NCBI GenBank assembly: GCA_946537975.1
Contig: CAMNGG010000226.1
Coordinates: forward strand, 1 to 48,912
Origin: an uncultured Treponema sp.
Lineage (GTDB): Bacteria; Spirochaetota; Spirochaetia; Treponematales; Treponemataceae
Direction of reading: 5' to 3'
Length of the DNA: 48,912 nt
Positions 1-6,890 of this stretch are shown here, piece by piece. The position numbers and the translations under genes were made by a program. Every line of letters begins with the position of its first letter. Positions within the stretch are counted from its first letter, which is position 1. The notes beneath the pieces are model-generated. The model was given only the letters and a program-made list of their open reading frames with translations. It searched no databases and was not told the origin of the DNA.

Positions 1-1614
1 CAGGGAATTGAATTTGATTACGCCAGCGTCCAGTGTGTACGCGCCCTCAAAAAACTGGGCTACAAGGTTGCGATTGTAAATAACAACCCGGAAACAGTCA
101 GTACCGACTTTGACACAGCAGACCGACTTTACTTTGAACCGCTCACTCCACCGGATGTTATGAATGTACTTGCCGTTGAAAAGCCTCTCGGTGTAGTTGT
201 GGCCTTCGGCGGCGGAACTGCCATAAAGCTTGCAAAATTCCTCGACAGCCAGGGAGTCCGCATTCTGGGAACCTCCGCCGACGCCATAGACCTAGCCGAA
301 GACCGCGAACGCTTTGAAGAGCTCTGCGACCACCTCAACATCAAACGTCCCCGCGGCCTTACAGTTTTTACGGAAGTAGAAGCCCTGGAAGCAGCAGAAA
401 AAATCAGCTACCCGGTTCTTATGCGTCCAAGCTACGTACTGGGCGGCCAGAACATGATTATTGCCCGCAACAGTGCCGACGTAAAGGAATACATGAAAAT
501 CATCCTGCGCCAGGGAATTGAAAATCCGGTGCTCATTGATAAATATATGGAAGGAAAGGAGCTGGAGGTTGACTGCATCTGCGACGGCGAAGACGTTTTG
601 ATTCCGGGCATTATGGAGCACGTTGAGCGAACCGGCATTCATTCCGGCGATTCTATTGCAGTCTATCCCGGCCTCTTTACTCCGGAAATCGAAGAAAAAA
701 TAATCCGCCAGTCTACAGACCTGGCCCTTGCTCTTGGCACAGAGGGGCTTGTAAACATTCAGTATCTGATTTACGACAACGGAAACGGCCCCGACCTTTA
801 CATCATCGAGGCTAATCCACGTTCCAGCCGCACCGTTCCATATCTGAGCAAGGTCAGCGGTATTCCTATGATAGACCTTGCCACCCGTGCCATGCTGGGA
901 GAAAAAGTCCGCGACATGGGCTATGGCACAGGCCTTTACAGAAAGCCAAATTATTTTGCCGTAAAAGTTCCGGTTTTCAGCTTTGAAAAACTTATGGACG
1001 TAGACACACATCTGGGGCCGGAAATGAAGTCCACAGGTGAGGTCCTCGGAATTGCCAGCACCCGCGAGGAAGCCTTGTACAAGGGCATGGTCGCCGCCGG
1101 TTGGAAGATGATTAAGCCAGAGGGAGGGGAAGGCCTTCCCCTCGGCTGCACTTCGTCGCAGCCTACCCCTTCCAGCGGGGGACACCCCCGCAACACCCCC
1201 GGAGTCCTCTTCTCTGTCCGCCAGTCAGACCTGCCGGAACTCCCAGCCCTTGCCCGCAAGTTCTACAAGCTTGGCTTTACCCTCTACGCAACAACCGGCA
1301 ACGCTGCAACAATCGAACGCAGCGGCATGGAAGTTACCCATGTGGCAAAAGTTCACGAAGATTATAACAACAACGTAATGACGCTCCTCGAAAGCGGTAA
1401 GGTTGCCTATGTAATTTCAACCTCTGCAAAGGGACGCGACCCGGTAGCCGAAAGTGTAAAGCTCCGCCGCCTTGCCGTTGAGCGCGACATAGACTGCCTC
1501 ACCGCGTTAGATACCGCTAACGTACTCGCAGATTGTCTTGCCAGCGACTACTCGCTGGACAACTTAAGTCTTGTAGATATCAATTCAGATTTTATGGGAG
1601 GAAAATATGAGTAA
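1..1614 (+). CDS. carB: Carbamoyl-phosphate synthase large subunit, C-terminal half (partial)
   Basis: The gene is cut by the left window edge and is open from base 1 in frame 1. The visible part is the second synthetase half of CarB. It begins at the conserved QGIEFDY and NNNPETVSTDFDTADRLYFE region, continues through the second ATP-grasp domain (FGGGTAIKLA, where FGGQT is usual, and ANPRSSRTVPYLSKVSG) and ends in an MGS-type allosteric domain (LGFTLYATTGNA). CarB uses two ATP, bicarbonate and ammonia from CarA-hydrolysed glutamine to make carbamoyl phosphate for pyrimidines and arginine in the cytoplasm. An oddity is a roughly 27-residue in-frame insert between the ATP-grasp and MGS domains (from about base 1120 to 1200) made of three palindromes. 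The stop TAA (1612-1614) overlaps the ATG at 1607 of the following leader ORF, so carB and pyrG are probably co-transcribed. Confidence 0.95.
   Translation, partial: QGIEFDYASVQCVRALKKLGYKVAIVNNNPETVSTDFDTADRLYFEPLTPPDVMNVLAVEKPLGVVVAFGGGTAIKLAKFLDSQGVRILGTSADAIDLAEDRERFEELCDHLNIKRPRGLTVFTEVEALEAAEKISYPVLMRPSYVLGGQNMIIARNSADVKEYMKIILRQGIENPVLIDKYMEGKELEVDCICDGEDVLIPGIMEHVERTGIHSGDSIAVYPGLFTPEIEEKIIRQSTDLALALGTEGLVNIQYLIYDNGNGPDLYIIEANPRSSRTVPYLSKVSGIPMIDLATRAMLGEKVRDMGYGTGLYRKPNYFAVKVPVFSFEKLMDVDTHLGPEMKSTGEVLGIASTREEALYKGMVAAGWKMIKPEGGEGLPLGCTSSQPTPSSGGHPRNTPGVLFSVRQSDLPELPALARKFYKLGFTLYATTGNAATIERSGMEVTHVAKVHEDYNNNVMTLLESGKVAYVISTSAKGRDPVAESVKLRRLAVERDIDCLTALDTANVLADCLASDYSLDNLSLVDINSDFMGGKYE
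1124..1191. repeat. Palindromic repeat element inserted in frame in carB
   Basis: There are three hairpins in a row inside the carB reading frame. The first is a perfect 20-bp palindrome at 1124-1143 centred on AAGGCCTT. The second has a 6-bp stem GGCTGC/GCAGCC at 1144-1163. The third is GCGGGGG-ACA-CCCCCGC at 1175-1191. The reading frame stays open and adds a low-complexity Gly/Pro/Ser segment just before the conserved VLFSVRQSDLPE. The position, between two folded domains, and the palindromic make-up resemble the in-frame palindromic elements known from Rickettsia. It may belong to a dispersed repeat family of this genome, but only one copy is visible here. Confidence 0.75.
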
Positions 1615-1711
1615 ATTTATTTTAGTAACCGGAGGTGATCGTTCGCTTCGCGAACTTAGCGAGTTTGCGCAAGCGCAAACTCGAACAATTTCGGAGGTCT
1701 ATAATGTCTAA
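1607..1711 (+). CDS. Leader ORF mimicking the PyrG N-terminus (34 codons)
   Basis: A short ORF has a strong ribosome-binding site (GGGAGG, about 6 bases before ATG). Its first ten residues, MSKFILVTGG, match the PyrG start MSKFIFVTGG in all but one position. After codon 10 the frame runs through two hairpins and ends at TAA 1709-1711, overlapping the true pyrG ATG (1704) in the string ATGTCTAA. The two copies of the PyrG start differ mainly by synonymous changes, so the duplication is not recent, or the peptide sequence is under selection. It may be the remains of an older pyrG start displaced by a repeat insertion, or a functional leader peptide that couples carB and pyrG translation. Expression is inferred, not shown. 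Confidence 0.45.
   Translation: MSKFILVTGGDRSLRELSEFAQAQTRTISEVYNV
1641..1683. repeat. Double-hairpin palindromic repeat between carB and pyrG
   Basis: Hairpin 1 is GTTCGC-TTC-GCGAAC at 1641-1655. Hairpin 2 has an 11-bp stem, CGAGTTTGCGC/GCGCAAACTCG, at 1660-1683 with a 2-base turn. No T-run follows, so it is not a normal intrinsic terminator. It lies inside the leader ORF and just upstream of the pyrG ribosome-binding site (GGAGG, 1693-1697). It could affect pyrG translation or mRNA stability. Confidence 0.7.
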
Positions 1712-3326
1712 ATTCATATTTGTCACCGGAGGCGTTGTTTCAGGATTAGGAAAAGGAATTACCGCTGCCTCACTTGGACGTCTTTTAAAATGCCGCGGCC
1801 TCAAAATTGCGAGCCAGAAGCTTGACCCATACATGAATGTAGACCCGGGAACAATGAGCCCCTTCCAGCACGGAGAAGTTTTTGTAACAGAAGACGGTGC
1901 CGAAACCGACCTGGACCTCGGCCACTACGAGCGCTTTATCGACGAAAATCTTACAAAGTATTCCAACATGACCAGTGGCCGCGTTTACTGGAACGTCCTC
2001 AACAAGGAACGACAGGGAGAATATCTTGGTCAGACCGTTCAGATTATTCCTCACGTAACAAACGAAATCAAAGATTTTATTTTGAAAAACGCCGAGGTTA
2101 GCGGTGCTGACGTAAGCATTGTAGAAGTCGGAGGTACAATCGGTGATATCGAAAGTCAGCCCTTCCTCGAAGCAATCCGCCAGCTGGCTCTGGAAGTTGG
2201 CCGCCGCAACTGTCTTTTTATTCACGTTTGTCTGGTGCCATACATCTCCGGTTCAGACGAGTTTAAATCTAAACCAACCCAGCACTCAGTTAAGGAGCTC
2301 ATGGCCGTTGGTATTCATCCGGATATTATCGTTGCCCGCTGCGACGAAGAAATCCCTCTAGATATCCGCAGAAAAATCAGCCTTTTCTGTAACGTTGGAG
2401 AAGACTGCGTCATCAACAACACAACCTGTAAGAGCCTTTACGAAGTTCCTCTCATGCTCCATGCCCAGAATATGGATGATGTAGTTTGCCGCGACCTTGG
2501 CCTTGACTGCGCCGGCGGCGACCAGCATTATCCTGAGCTTGCGGCCTGGTCAAAAATGGTAGAAACAATTCATGCCCGCAAGGGTGAGATTCAGGTTGCT
2601 CTTGTTGGCAAATACGTAAAGCTTCACGACTCATATTTGAGCATTGTAGAATCGCTTAACCACGCAAGCTTTGTAGTTGGGAAAAATGTCAAAATCAAAT
2701 GGGTAGATTCAGACAGCGTAACAGATGAAACTGCTGCTGAAGTTTTTGCTGACTGCTCAGGAATCATTCTGCCGGGCGGCTTTGGTCACCGTGGAGTTGA
2801 AGGAATGGTTTGCGCCTGCCGCTATGCCCGCACCCACAAGCTTCCATATTTTGGAATCTGTCTTGGAATGCAGATTGCAGTAATTGAATTTGCCCGCTCC
2901 GTTCTCGGTTACGCAGATGCAAACAGCCGCGAGTTCGACGAAATGTGCGAGCACCCGGTTATCGACCTGATGAAAAATCAGGAGGGTGTAATTAAGGGCG
3001 GCACAATGAGACTCGGAAGCTACCCTTGTAAAGTAACTGCTGGAACAATTCTTGAAAAGGCTTATGCGGTCCCTGAGGCACTCGAAGGGCCGCTTACTAT
3101 CAACGAGCGCCACCGCCACCGCTACGAGTTCAACAACGATTACCGCTCTCAAATGCAGGAGGCAGGTCTTACAATCAGCGGAACAAGCCCGGACAGCACT
3201 CTTGTGGAAGCCGTAGAAGTTGAAGGACAGTTCCATGTCGGTGTTCAATTCCATCCGGAATTTAAGAGCCGCCCAAACAATGCAGGACCGCTCTTTGTGG
3301 AATTCTTGCGTGCATGTGATGCCTAA
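1704..3326 (+). CDS. pyrG: CTP synthase
   Basis: A 540-residue protein, the normal length for PyrG. It converts UTP to CTP using ATP and glutamine-derived ammonia, the last step of pyrimidine nucleotide synthesis. The N-terminal amidoligase domain starts with the P-loop-like GGVVSGLGKGI (residues 9-19) and contains DLDLGHYERF and the Mg/UTP-site regions. The C-terminal class I glutaminase has the nucleophile Cys386 in YFGICLGMQ and the His/Glu pair in GVQFHPEFKSRP. The start at 1704 was chosen because MSKFIFVTGG is the canonical N-terminus and GGAGG lies 6 bases upstream. A longer frame from 1635 reads through the palindromic repeat and is not credible. The gene follows the leader ORF with overlap and precedes glnA by 26 bases. 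Confidence 0.97.
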   Translation: MSKFIFVTGGVVSGLGKGITAASLGRLLKCRGLKIASQKLDPYMNVDPGTMSPFQHGEVFVTEDGAETDLDLGHYERFIDENLTKYSNMTSGRVYWNVLNKERQGEYLGQTVQIIPHVTNEIKDFILKNAEVSGADVSIVEVGGTIGDIESQPFLEAIRQLALEVGRRNCLFIHVCLVPYISGSDEFKSKPTQHSVKELMAVGIHPDIIVARCDEEIPLDIRRKISLFCNVGEDCVINNTTCKSLYEVPLMLHAQNMDDVVCRDLGLDCAGGDQHYPELAAWSKMVETIHARKGEIQVALVGKYVKLHDSYLSIVESLNHASFVVGKNVKIKWVDSDSVTDETAAEVFADCSGIILPGGFGHRGVEGMVCACRYARTHKLPYFGICLGMQIAVIEFARSVLGYADANSREFDEMCEHPVIDLMKNQEGVIKGGTMRLGSYPCKVTAGTILEKAYAVPEALEGPLTINERHRHRYEFNNDYRSQMQEAGLTISGTSPDSTLVEAVEVEGQFHVGVQFHPEFKSRPNNAGPLFVEFLRACDA

Positions 3327-3334
3327 GCTATAAT
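3306..3334 (+). promoter_or_regulatory. Sigma-70 promoter for glnA inside the 3' end of pyrG
   Basis: TTGCGT at 3306-3311, a 17-base spacer and a perfect TATAAT at 3329-3334. The -35 element lies within the last pyrG codons. The expected start near 3341 leaves a leader of only about 12 bases that contains the GGAG ribosome-binding site, so there is no room for an ANTAR-type leader hairpin pair before glnA. Confidence 0.65.
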
Positions 3335-3352
3335 AAAATGCAGGAGATTTAA

Positions 3353-4561
3353 ATGTATACAAAAGACGAAGTTTTAGATTTTATTGAAGAAGAGGATGTA
3401 AAGTTCATTCGCCTTGCTTTTTTTGATTTAAAAGGAAAACAGAAAAATATTTCGATTATGCCAACCGAACTGGGACGTGCCTTTGAAAATGGCATTCCTT
3501 TCGATGCATCCGCAATTGAAGGCTTCGAAAATCCACAGAAGTCTGAGCTTTATCTTAAGCCGGACCCTTCTACCCTTGCAATCATTCCATGGCGTCCTGC
3601 TACCGGAAAAGTTGTCCGCATGTTCTGTAATATCCTCACCCCTGATGGAAGTCCTTATCTTAAAGACAGCAGAACAATTTTGCAGAAGGCCTGTCAGCAG
3701 CTTAAAGACGAATGTGGTGTAGAAATGATGATTGGAACCGAAGTTGAGTTTTACCTCTTTAAACTCGACGAAAAAGGAGAACCAACCAGCGAGACCTTCG
3801 ACAAGGCCGGCTACATGGACATTGCGCCGGAAGACCACGGAGAAAATATCCGCCGCGAAATCTGCTTTACTCTTGAACAGATGGGAATCACTCCGGAAGC
3901 CAGCCACCACGAAGAAGGCCCCGGCCAGAACGAAATTGATTTCCATTATTCTGATGCCCTCACTGCCGCAGACAATGTTGCTACCTTCAAGTGGATTGTA
4001 AATACAAAGGCCGCAAGCAATGGACTTTACGCAGACTTTTCTCCAAAACCTATTGCGGGCCAGGCAGGAAATGGAATGCACATAAATATTTCTTATCGTC
4101 CTGCAAACGGTAAAACAGAAAAAGATGCAGAAGATTTACTGCCATATATTCTCGGTGGAATTCTCAAGCATATAGCAGAAATTACATACTACTTAAATCC
4201 TGTGGATAATTCATACAACCGTCTGGGAGCCTGTAAAGCACCTGAATATATTTCCTGGGGTAAAGAAAACCGTTCCACCCTTATTCGAGTTCCATCAAGC
4301 AAAAACACAAAGCGTCTGGAGCTTCGTTCTCCTGACCCTCTCTGTAACATCTATCTTGTGCTTACACTTTTGATTGAAGCAGCAATCGAAGGAATCAAAA
4401 ATAAAATTGAGCCGCCTGCAGAAACTGGAGAAAATCTTTTTGATGAAAATGTTAGCAAACAAACTTCGTTAACAGCGCTTCCTAAATCTCTGGCCGAAGC
4501 AAAAGGCCTCGCAGAAAACAGCGACTTTGTAAAAAAAGTTTTAGGAGCAATTATTGCTTAA
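3353..4561 (+). CDS. glnA: Glutamine synthetase, short divergent type I
   Basis: A 402-residue protein that makes glutamine from glutamate, ammonia and ATP. Family landmarks are FDASAIEGF near residue 50, GTEVEFYLF, the HHEEGPGQNEIDF segment, GNGMHINIS, NRSTLIRVP and LELRSPDP. The start ATG has AGGAG 8 bases upstream. It departs from standard GSI in several ways. It is about 40-60 residues short and ends at about KKVLGAIIA, so it lacks the C-terminal helical thong that locks the two hexamer rings. GMHxHxS reads GMHINIS. The adenylylation-site tyrosine region reads NLFDEN, so adenylylation control is unlikely. The type resembles the short GlnA found beside ANTAR regulators in Clostridia and spirochaetes, and such a regulator is the next gene. 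The activity itself is inferred. Confidence 0.9.
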   Translation: MYTKDEVLDFIEEEDVKFIRLAFFDLKGKQKNISIMPTELGRAFENGIPFDASAIEGFENPQKSELYLKPDPSTLAIIPWRPATGKVVRMFCNILTPDGSPYLKDSRTILQKACQQLKDECGVEMMIGTEVEFYLFKLDEKGEPTSETFDKAGYMDIAPEDHGENIRREICFTLEQMGITPEASHHEEGPGQNEIDFHYSDALTAADNVATFKWIVNTKAASNGLYADFSPKPIAGQAGNGMHINISYRPANGKTEKDAEDLLPYILGGILKHIAEITYYLNPVDNSYNRLGACKAPEYISWGKENRSTLIRVPSSKNTKRLELRSPDPLCNIYLVLTLLIEAAIEGIKNKIEPPAETGENLFDENVSKQTSLTALPKSLAEAKGLAENSDFVKKVLGAIIA

Positions 4562-4592
4562 AAACGAGTTCGGAATGACAGGTGTTTTATAA

Positions 4593-5159
4593 ATGGAAGC
4601 AGAATCGCACAGCGTTCTTTTAGTATCGCGCGACAGTAAAATAGTTTCTCAAATCTCCGCCTTTCTGGTGCCGCCTCTTTTTGAACTAACTGCAACAAGT
4701 GATTTCAACGAAGCCCGCCGCCTCGCAACGGAGCGCAGCTTCAATATAATTATTGCGGACTCAGGCGACGGTTATGACACCGACTTTGCCATCAACGTTG
4801 CTGACTCTTATTCAACAATTTTGTTACTCGTGCCTAACGAACATTTTGATGAAATCTCTTACCGCGTAGAAGGCTACGGAATCCTGACAATCACAAAACC
4901 TTTCGAGCCTTTTTATCTTTACAATATGATGAAGATTGCAATTGCCGTACAGTACAAGGTACAGGTGCTTTCAAGCCAGACAACAAAGCTCAAGGTAAAG
5001 ATGGAAGAAATCAAACAGGTAAACCGCGCCAAAATGCTTTTGATGCAGAATATGAATATAAGCGAGCAGGAAGCCCACCGCTACATTGAAAAAGAAGCCA
5101 TGGACCGCGGCATGAAGAAAACTGCAATTTCCGAAGAAATAATAAAGACCTACGGCTGA
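4593..5159 (+). CDS. Receiver-ANTAR antiterminator response regulator
   Basis: A 188-residue protein. Residues 6-120 form a receiver-like domain with the likely phospho-acceptor Asp56 (IIIADSGDG) and the conserved Lys in ITKPF. The usual N-terminal acidic pair is reduced to one Asp (LLVSRDSK), so phosphorylation may be weak or absent. A helical linker leads to a C-terminal ANTAR domain (about residues 130-188; Q...KMEEIKQVNRAKMLLMQ, NISEQEAHRYIEKEAM). ANTAR domains bind paired RNA hairpins to prevent transcription termination, commonly for nitrogen genes. The gene lies 31 bases after glnA and is probably co-transcribed. The intergenic piece (GTTCGGAATGACA) looks like a repeat fragment. No matching RNA target hairpin pair was found beside it. 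The stop is 2 bases from the convergent purF stop. Confidence 0.9.
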   Translation: MEAESHSVLLVSRDSKIVSQISAFLVPPLFELTATSDFNEARRLATERSFNIIIADSGDGYDTDFAINVADSYSTILLLVPNEHFDEISYRVEGYGILTITKPFEPFYLYNMMKIAIAVQYKVQVLSSQTTKLKVKMEEIKQVNRAKMLLMQNMNISEQEAHRYIEKEAMDRGMKKTAISEEIIKTYG

Positions 5160-5161
5160 TA

Positions 5162-6736
5162 CTAAACCGGATACTCTCCGGAAAAACATCCCTTACAGAA
5201 ACCTCTGTCTCCCTTGCCACAAGCTGACAAAGCAGAAATCATTCCTTCAAGACTTATAAAGGCTAGTGAGTCCGCACCTATTTCCTGACGGATTTCTTCG
5301 AGCTCGTGTGTACTGGAAATCAATTCATTTTTACTTGGGGTATCAATTCCGAGGTAGCAGGGGAACTTAACCGGAGGCGAGCTTACCCGAAAGTGAACCT
5401 CTTTTGCACCGGCTCGTCGCAGAATCTGAACCAGGCGGCGGCTTGTAGTCCCACGTACAATTGAATCATCAATTACAATTACACGCTTTCCTTCCAGATC
5501 GCTTCTTATGGCATTGAGTTTTACAAAAACCATATTCTCACGTTCCTTCTGAGTTGGAGCTATGAAGGTTCGGCCTATGTATTTATTTTTGATGATTCCC
5601 ATTCCATACGGAACTCCGCTTGCTCTTGCATACCCCTGGGCCGCACCAAGACCGGAATCAGGAACGCCGATTACAATATCAGCTTCTACTGGAGATTCCT
5701 TTGCCAGCACCTCTCCCATTTTATAGCGGGCTTCCTGAACAGCAATCCCGTCGATTACACTGTCCGGGCGGGCAAAGTAGACATATTCGAAAATACAGGT
5801 CTGCTTTGAATAGCAGCCGGCACAATGCTCTTTTGAGTTTTCCGAACTACCGTTAGTTAGTATACTCTTAAGACCGTCTTTGTTTATTACAACAATCTCG
5901 CCAGGTTTTACATCTCTAACAAAACGCCCATTCACAGAGTCTATCGCACAGGACTCGGAAGCAAAGATTATATTGCCACACGGATTCGAAAGGTCTAACG
6001 ACCTTTCCTTTTTTAAATTAGATTTTTCGTTAGAAAAATCCAATCCGTGTGGTCCATCCCCGCCCGGTAATTGTCCAATACATAGCGGACGTATTCCATT
6101 CGGATCTCTTACTCCAATCAGCATATTTTCGGTCATAATGCAGAGAGCAAAGGATCCCTTTATTTCTTTCACAGCCTGAACCACAGCTCTTACAAAAAGG
6201 TCACTGTCATGCTGCCTAGCCAAGTCCTGCTGACCAGGCAAGTCATGCTGAACTTGCTTCAGCATCTCTTCGCGGGTGTGCCCAAGCTTTCCACCGTTCT
6301 CAACAAACTTCCAGACAATCAGCTTAAGAATAACTTCGGTATCACTGGAGCTGGAAAAGGTACTGCCGCCATCCTCAAGGCTTTCACGAAGCTCCTCATA
6401 GTTTACCAGCTGGCCGTTATGAGCAAGTGCAATCGACCCCATCTTAAAGGCGTTCATAAAGGGCTGTGCATTTTCTATTGTACGGCCACCGGCAGTTGCA
6501 TAGCGAACATGACCTACGGCAATGTTTCCGTCCAGCGACTCAAAATGTCCCTGTTCAAAAACATCACTCACAAGGCCCATTCCCTTATGCAGTTTGATTT
6601 TAGCTCCATCACTTACTGCAATTCCAGCACTCTCCTGTCCGCGGTGCTGAAGACTTGTTAATGCAAAGTACGACAAAGCAGCTGCATTTTCTGCCCCGTA
6701 AATTCCAACAACACCGCACTCATCATGAAAGCCCAT
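5162..6736 (-). CDS. purF: Amidophosphoribosyltransferase with two in-frame repeat inserts
   Basis: A 524-residue protein that catalyses the first committed step of purine synthesis (PRPP plus glutamine to phosphoribosylamine). The start ATG at 6736 has GGAGA 7 bases upstream and gives a short propeptide MGFHDE before the catalytic Cys7 of the N-terminal nucleophile glutaminase (ECGVVGIYG, SLQHRGQESAGI). The PRPP loop is VIVIDDSIVRGTTS (about 419-432). Cysteines in ESCAID (263), FPCYLG (460) and FCKGC (514, 517) match the Fe-S ligands of the Bacillus-type enzyme. Two extra segments, about residues 151-178 and 224-254, correspond to palindromic repeats. A longer start would add 28 residues encoded by a repeat and is rejected. 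It has its own promoter and attenuator-like leader. Confidence 0.96.
   Translation of the reverse strand: MGFHDECGVVGIYGAENAAALSYFALTSLQHRGQESAGIAVSDGAKIKLHKGMGLVSDVFEQGHFESLDGNIAVGHVRYATAGGRTIENAQPFMNAFKMGSIALAHNGQLVNYEELRESLEDGGSTFSSSSDTEVILKLIVWKFVENGGKLGHTREEMLKQVQHDLPGQQDLARQHDSDLFVRAVVQAVKEIKGSFALCIMTENMLIGVRDPNGIRPLCIGQLPGGDGPHGLDFSNEKSNLKKERSLDLSNPCGNIIFASESCAIDSVNGRFVRDVKPGEIVVINKDGLKSILTNGSSENSKEHCAGCYSKQTCIFEYVYFARPDSVIDGIAVQEARYKMGEVLAKESPVEADIVIGVPDSGLGAAQGYARASGVPYGMGIIKNKYIGRTFIAPTQKERENMVFVKLNAIRSDLEGKRVIVIDDSIVRGTTSRRLVQILRRAGAKEVHFRVSSPPVKFPCYLGIDTPSKNELISSTHELEEIRQEIGADSLAFISLEGMISALSACGKGDRGFCKGCFSGEYPV
5976..6052. repeat. Three-way-junction palindromic element inside purF
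   Basis: The outer arms CCACACGGATT (5976-5986) and AATCCGTGTGG (6042-6052) are perfectly complementary over 11 bp. Between them are two perfect 8-bp hairpins. One is GAAAGGTC-TAAC-GACCTTTC at 5988-6007 and the other GATTTTTC-GTTA-GAAAAATC at 6021-6040. The two tetraloops are reverse complements of each other. The whole can fold as a three-armed structure. It encodes the extra purF segment around residues 228-254, located between RPLCIGQL and NIIFASESC, which are adjacent in ordinary PurF. Confidence 0.8.
6207..6265. repeat. Repeat cluster inside purF (GTCATGCTG family)
   Basis: Three degenerate copies of GTC[A/C]TGCTG lie at about 6207, 6224 and 6242. The last forms an 8-bp hairpin ATGCTGAA-CTTGC-TTCAGCAT at 6245-6265. 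Read on the minus strand it encodes EMLKQVQHD, a peptide string produced by a dispersed repeat in many bacterial genomes. It accounts for the additional purF residues at about 151-178. Confidence 0.7.
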
Positions 6737-6753
6737 TTTAATTCTCCAAAAAG

Positions 6754-6776
6754 ATGCCCGGGCCAAGCACGGGCAT
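6754..6776. repeat. Palindromic repeat in the purF leader
   Basis: ATGCCCG (6754-6760) pairs with CGGGCAT (6770-6776) around a 9-base loop. It resembles a dispersed intergenic repeat with ATGCCCG-type arms. It ends about 10 bases upstream of the purF ribosome-binding site, between the leader terminator and the start codon, so it is part of the mature purF 5' UTR. Confidence 0.6.
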
Positions 6777-6788
6777 GACATGTTTTGA

Positions 6789-6859
6789 CAAAAAAAAACG
6801 CCGTAGACATAGTCCTGCACAAGGCAGAAATATATCTACGGCGTCTTTGCCATATATTT
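6789..6859 (-). promoter_or_regulatory. purF leader attenuator: terminator and competing hairpin
   Basis: The terminator stem is ACGCCGTAGA/TCTACGGCGT (6798-6807 with 6835-6844), 10 perfect bp followed on the minus strand by a run of nine T. An upstream alternative uses AAATATAT plus GGC (6859-6849) to pair with GCC (6842-6840) and ATATATTT (6835-6828). That pairing buries the 5' half of the terminator, so the two folds exclude each other. Both sit downstream of the purF -10 element. No known riboswitch aptamer was recognised, so the signal is unknown. The predicted transcription start falls inside the 5' arm, which may shorten the alternative stem. Confidence 0.6.
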
Positions 6860-6861
6860 AC

Positions 6862-6890
6862 ATTATCGTAATATGCAGGCCGTCTGTCAA
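6862..6890 (-). promoter_or_regulatory. Consensus sigma-70 promoter for purF
   Basis: On the minus strand there is a perfect TTGACA at 6890-6885, a 17-base spacer and GATAAT at 6867-6862. The -35 element contains the TGA stop of the upstream diguanylate cyclase gene. The predicted start is near 6855-6857, about 120 bases before the purF ATG. Confidence 0.75.

Noticed and set aside
292-1185. 297-codon ORF on the minus strand opposite carB
   Set aside because: It is a shadow of carB, and its start lies in the palindromic insert. No protein family is recognisable.
6737-6820. 28-residue N-terminal extension of PurF
   Set aside because: It is encoded by a palindromic repeat and the leader terminator region. 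The ATG at 6736 has a good ribosome-binding site and gives the expected short propeptide before the catalytic Cys.
6789-6860. Purine riboswitch before purF
   Set aside because: The conserved TATA and TTTCTACC-type junctions and the two kissing loops are not present. Only a terminator and a simple competing hairpin are seen.
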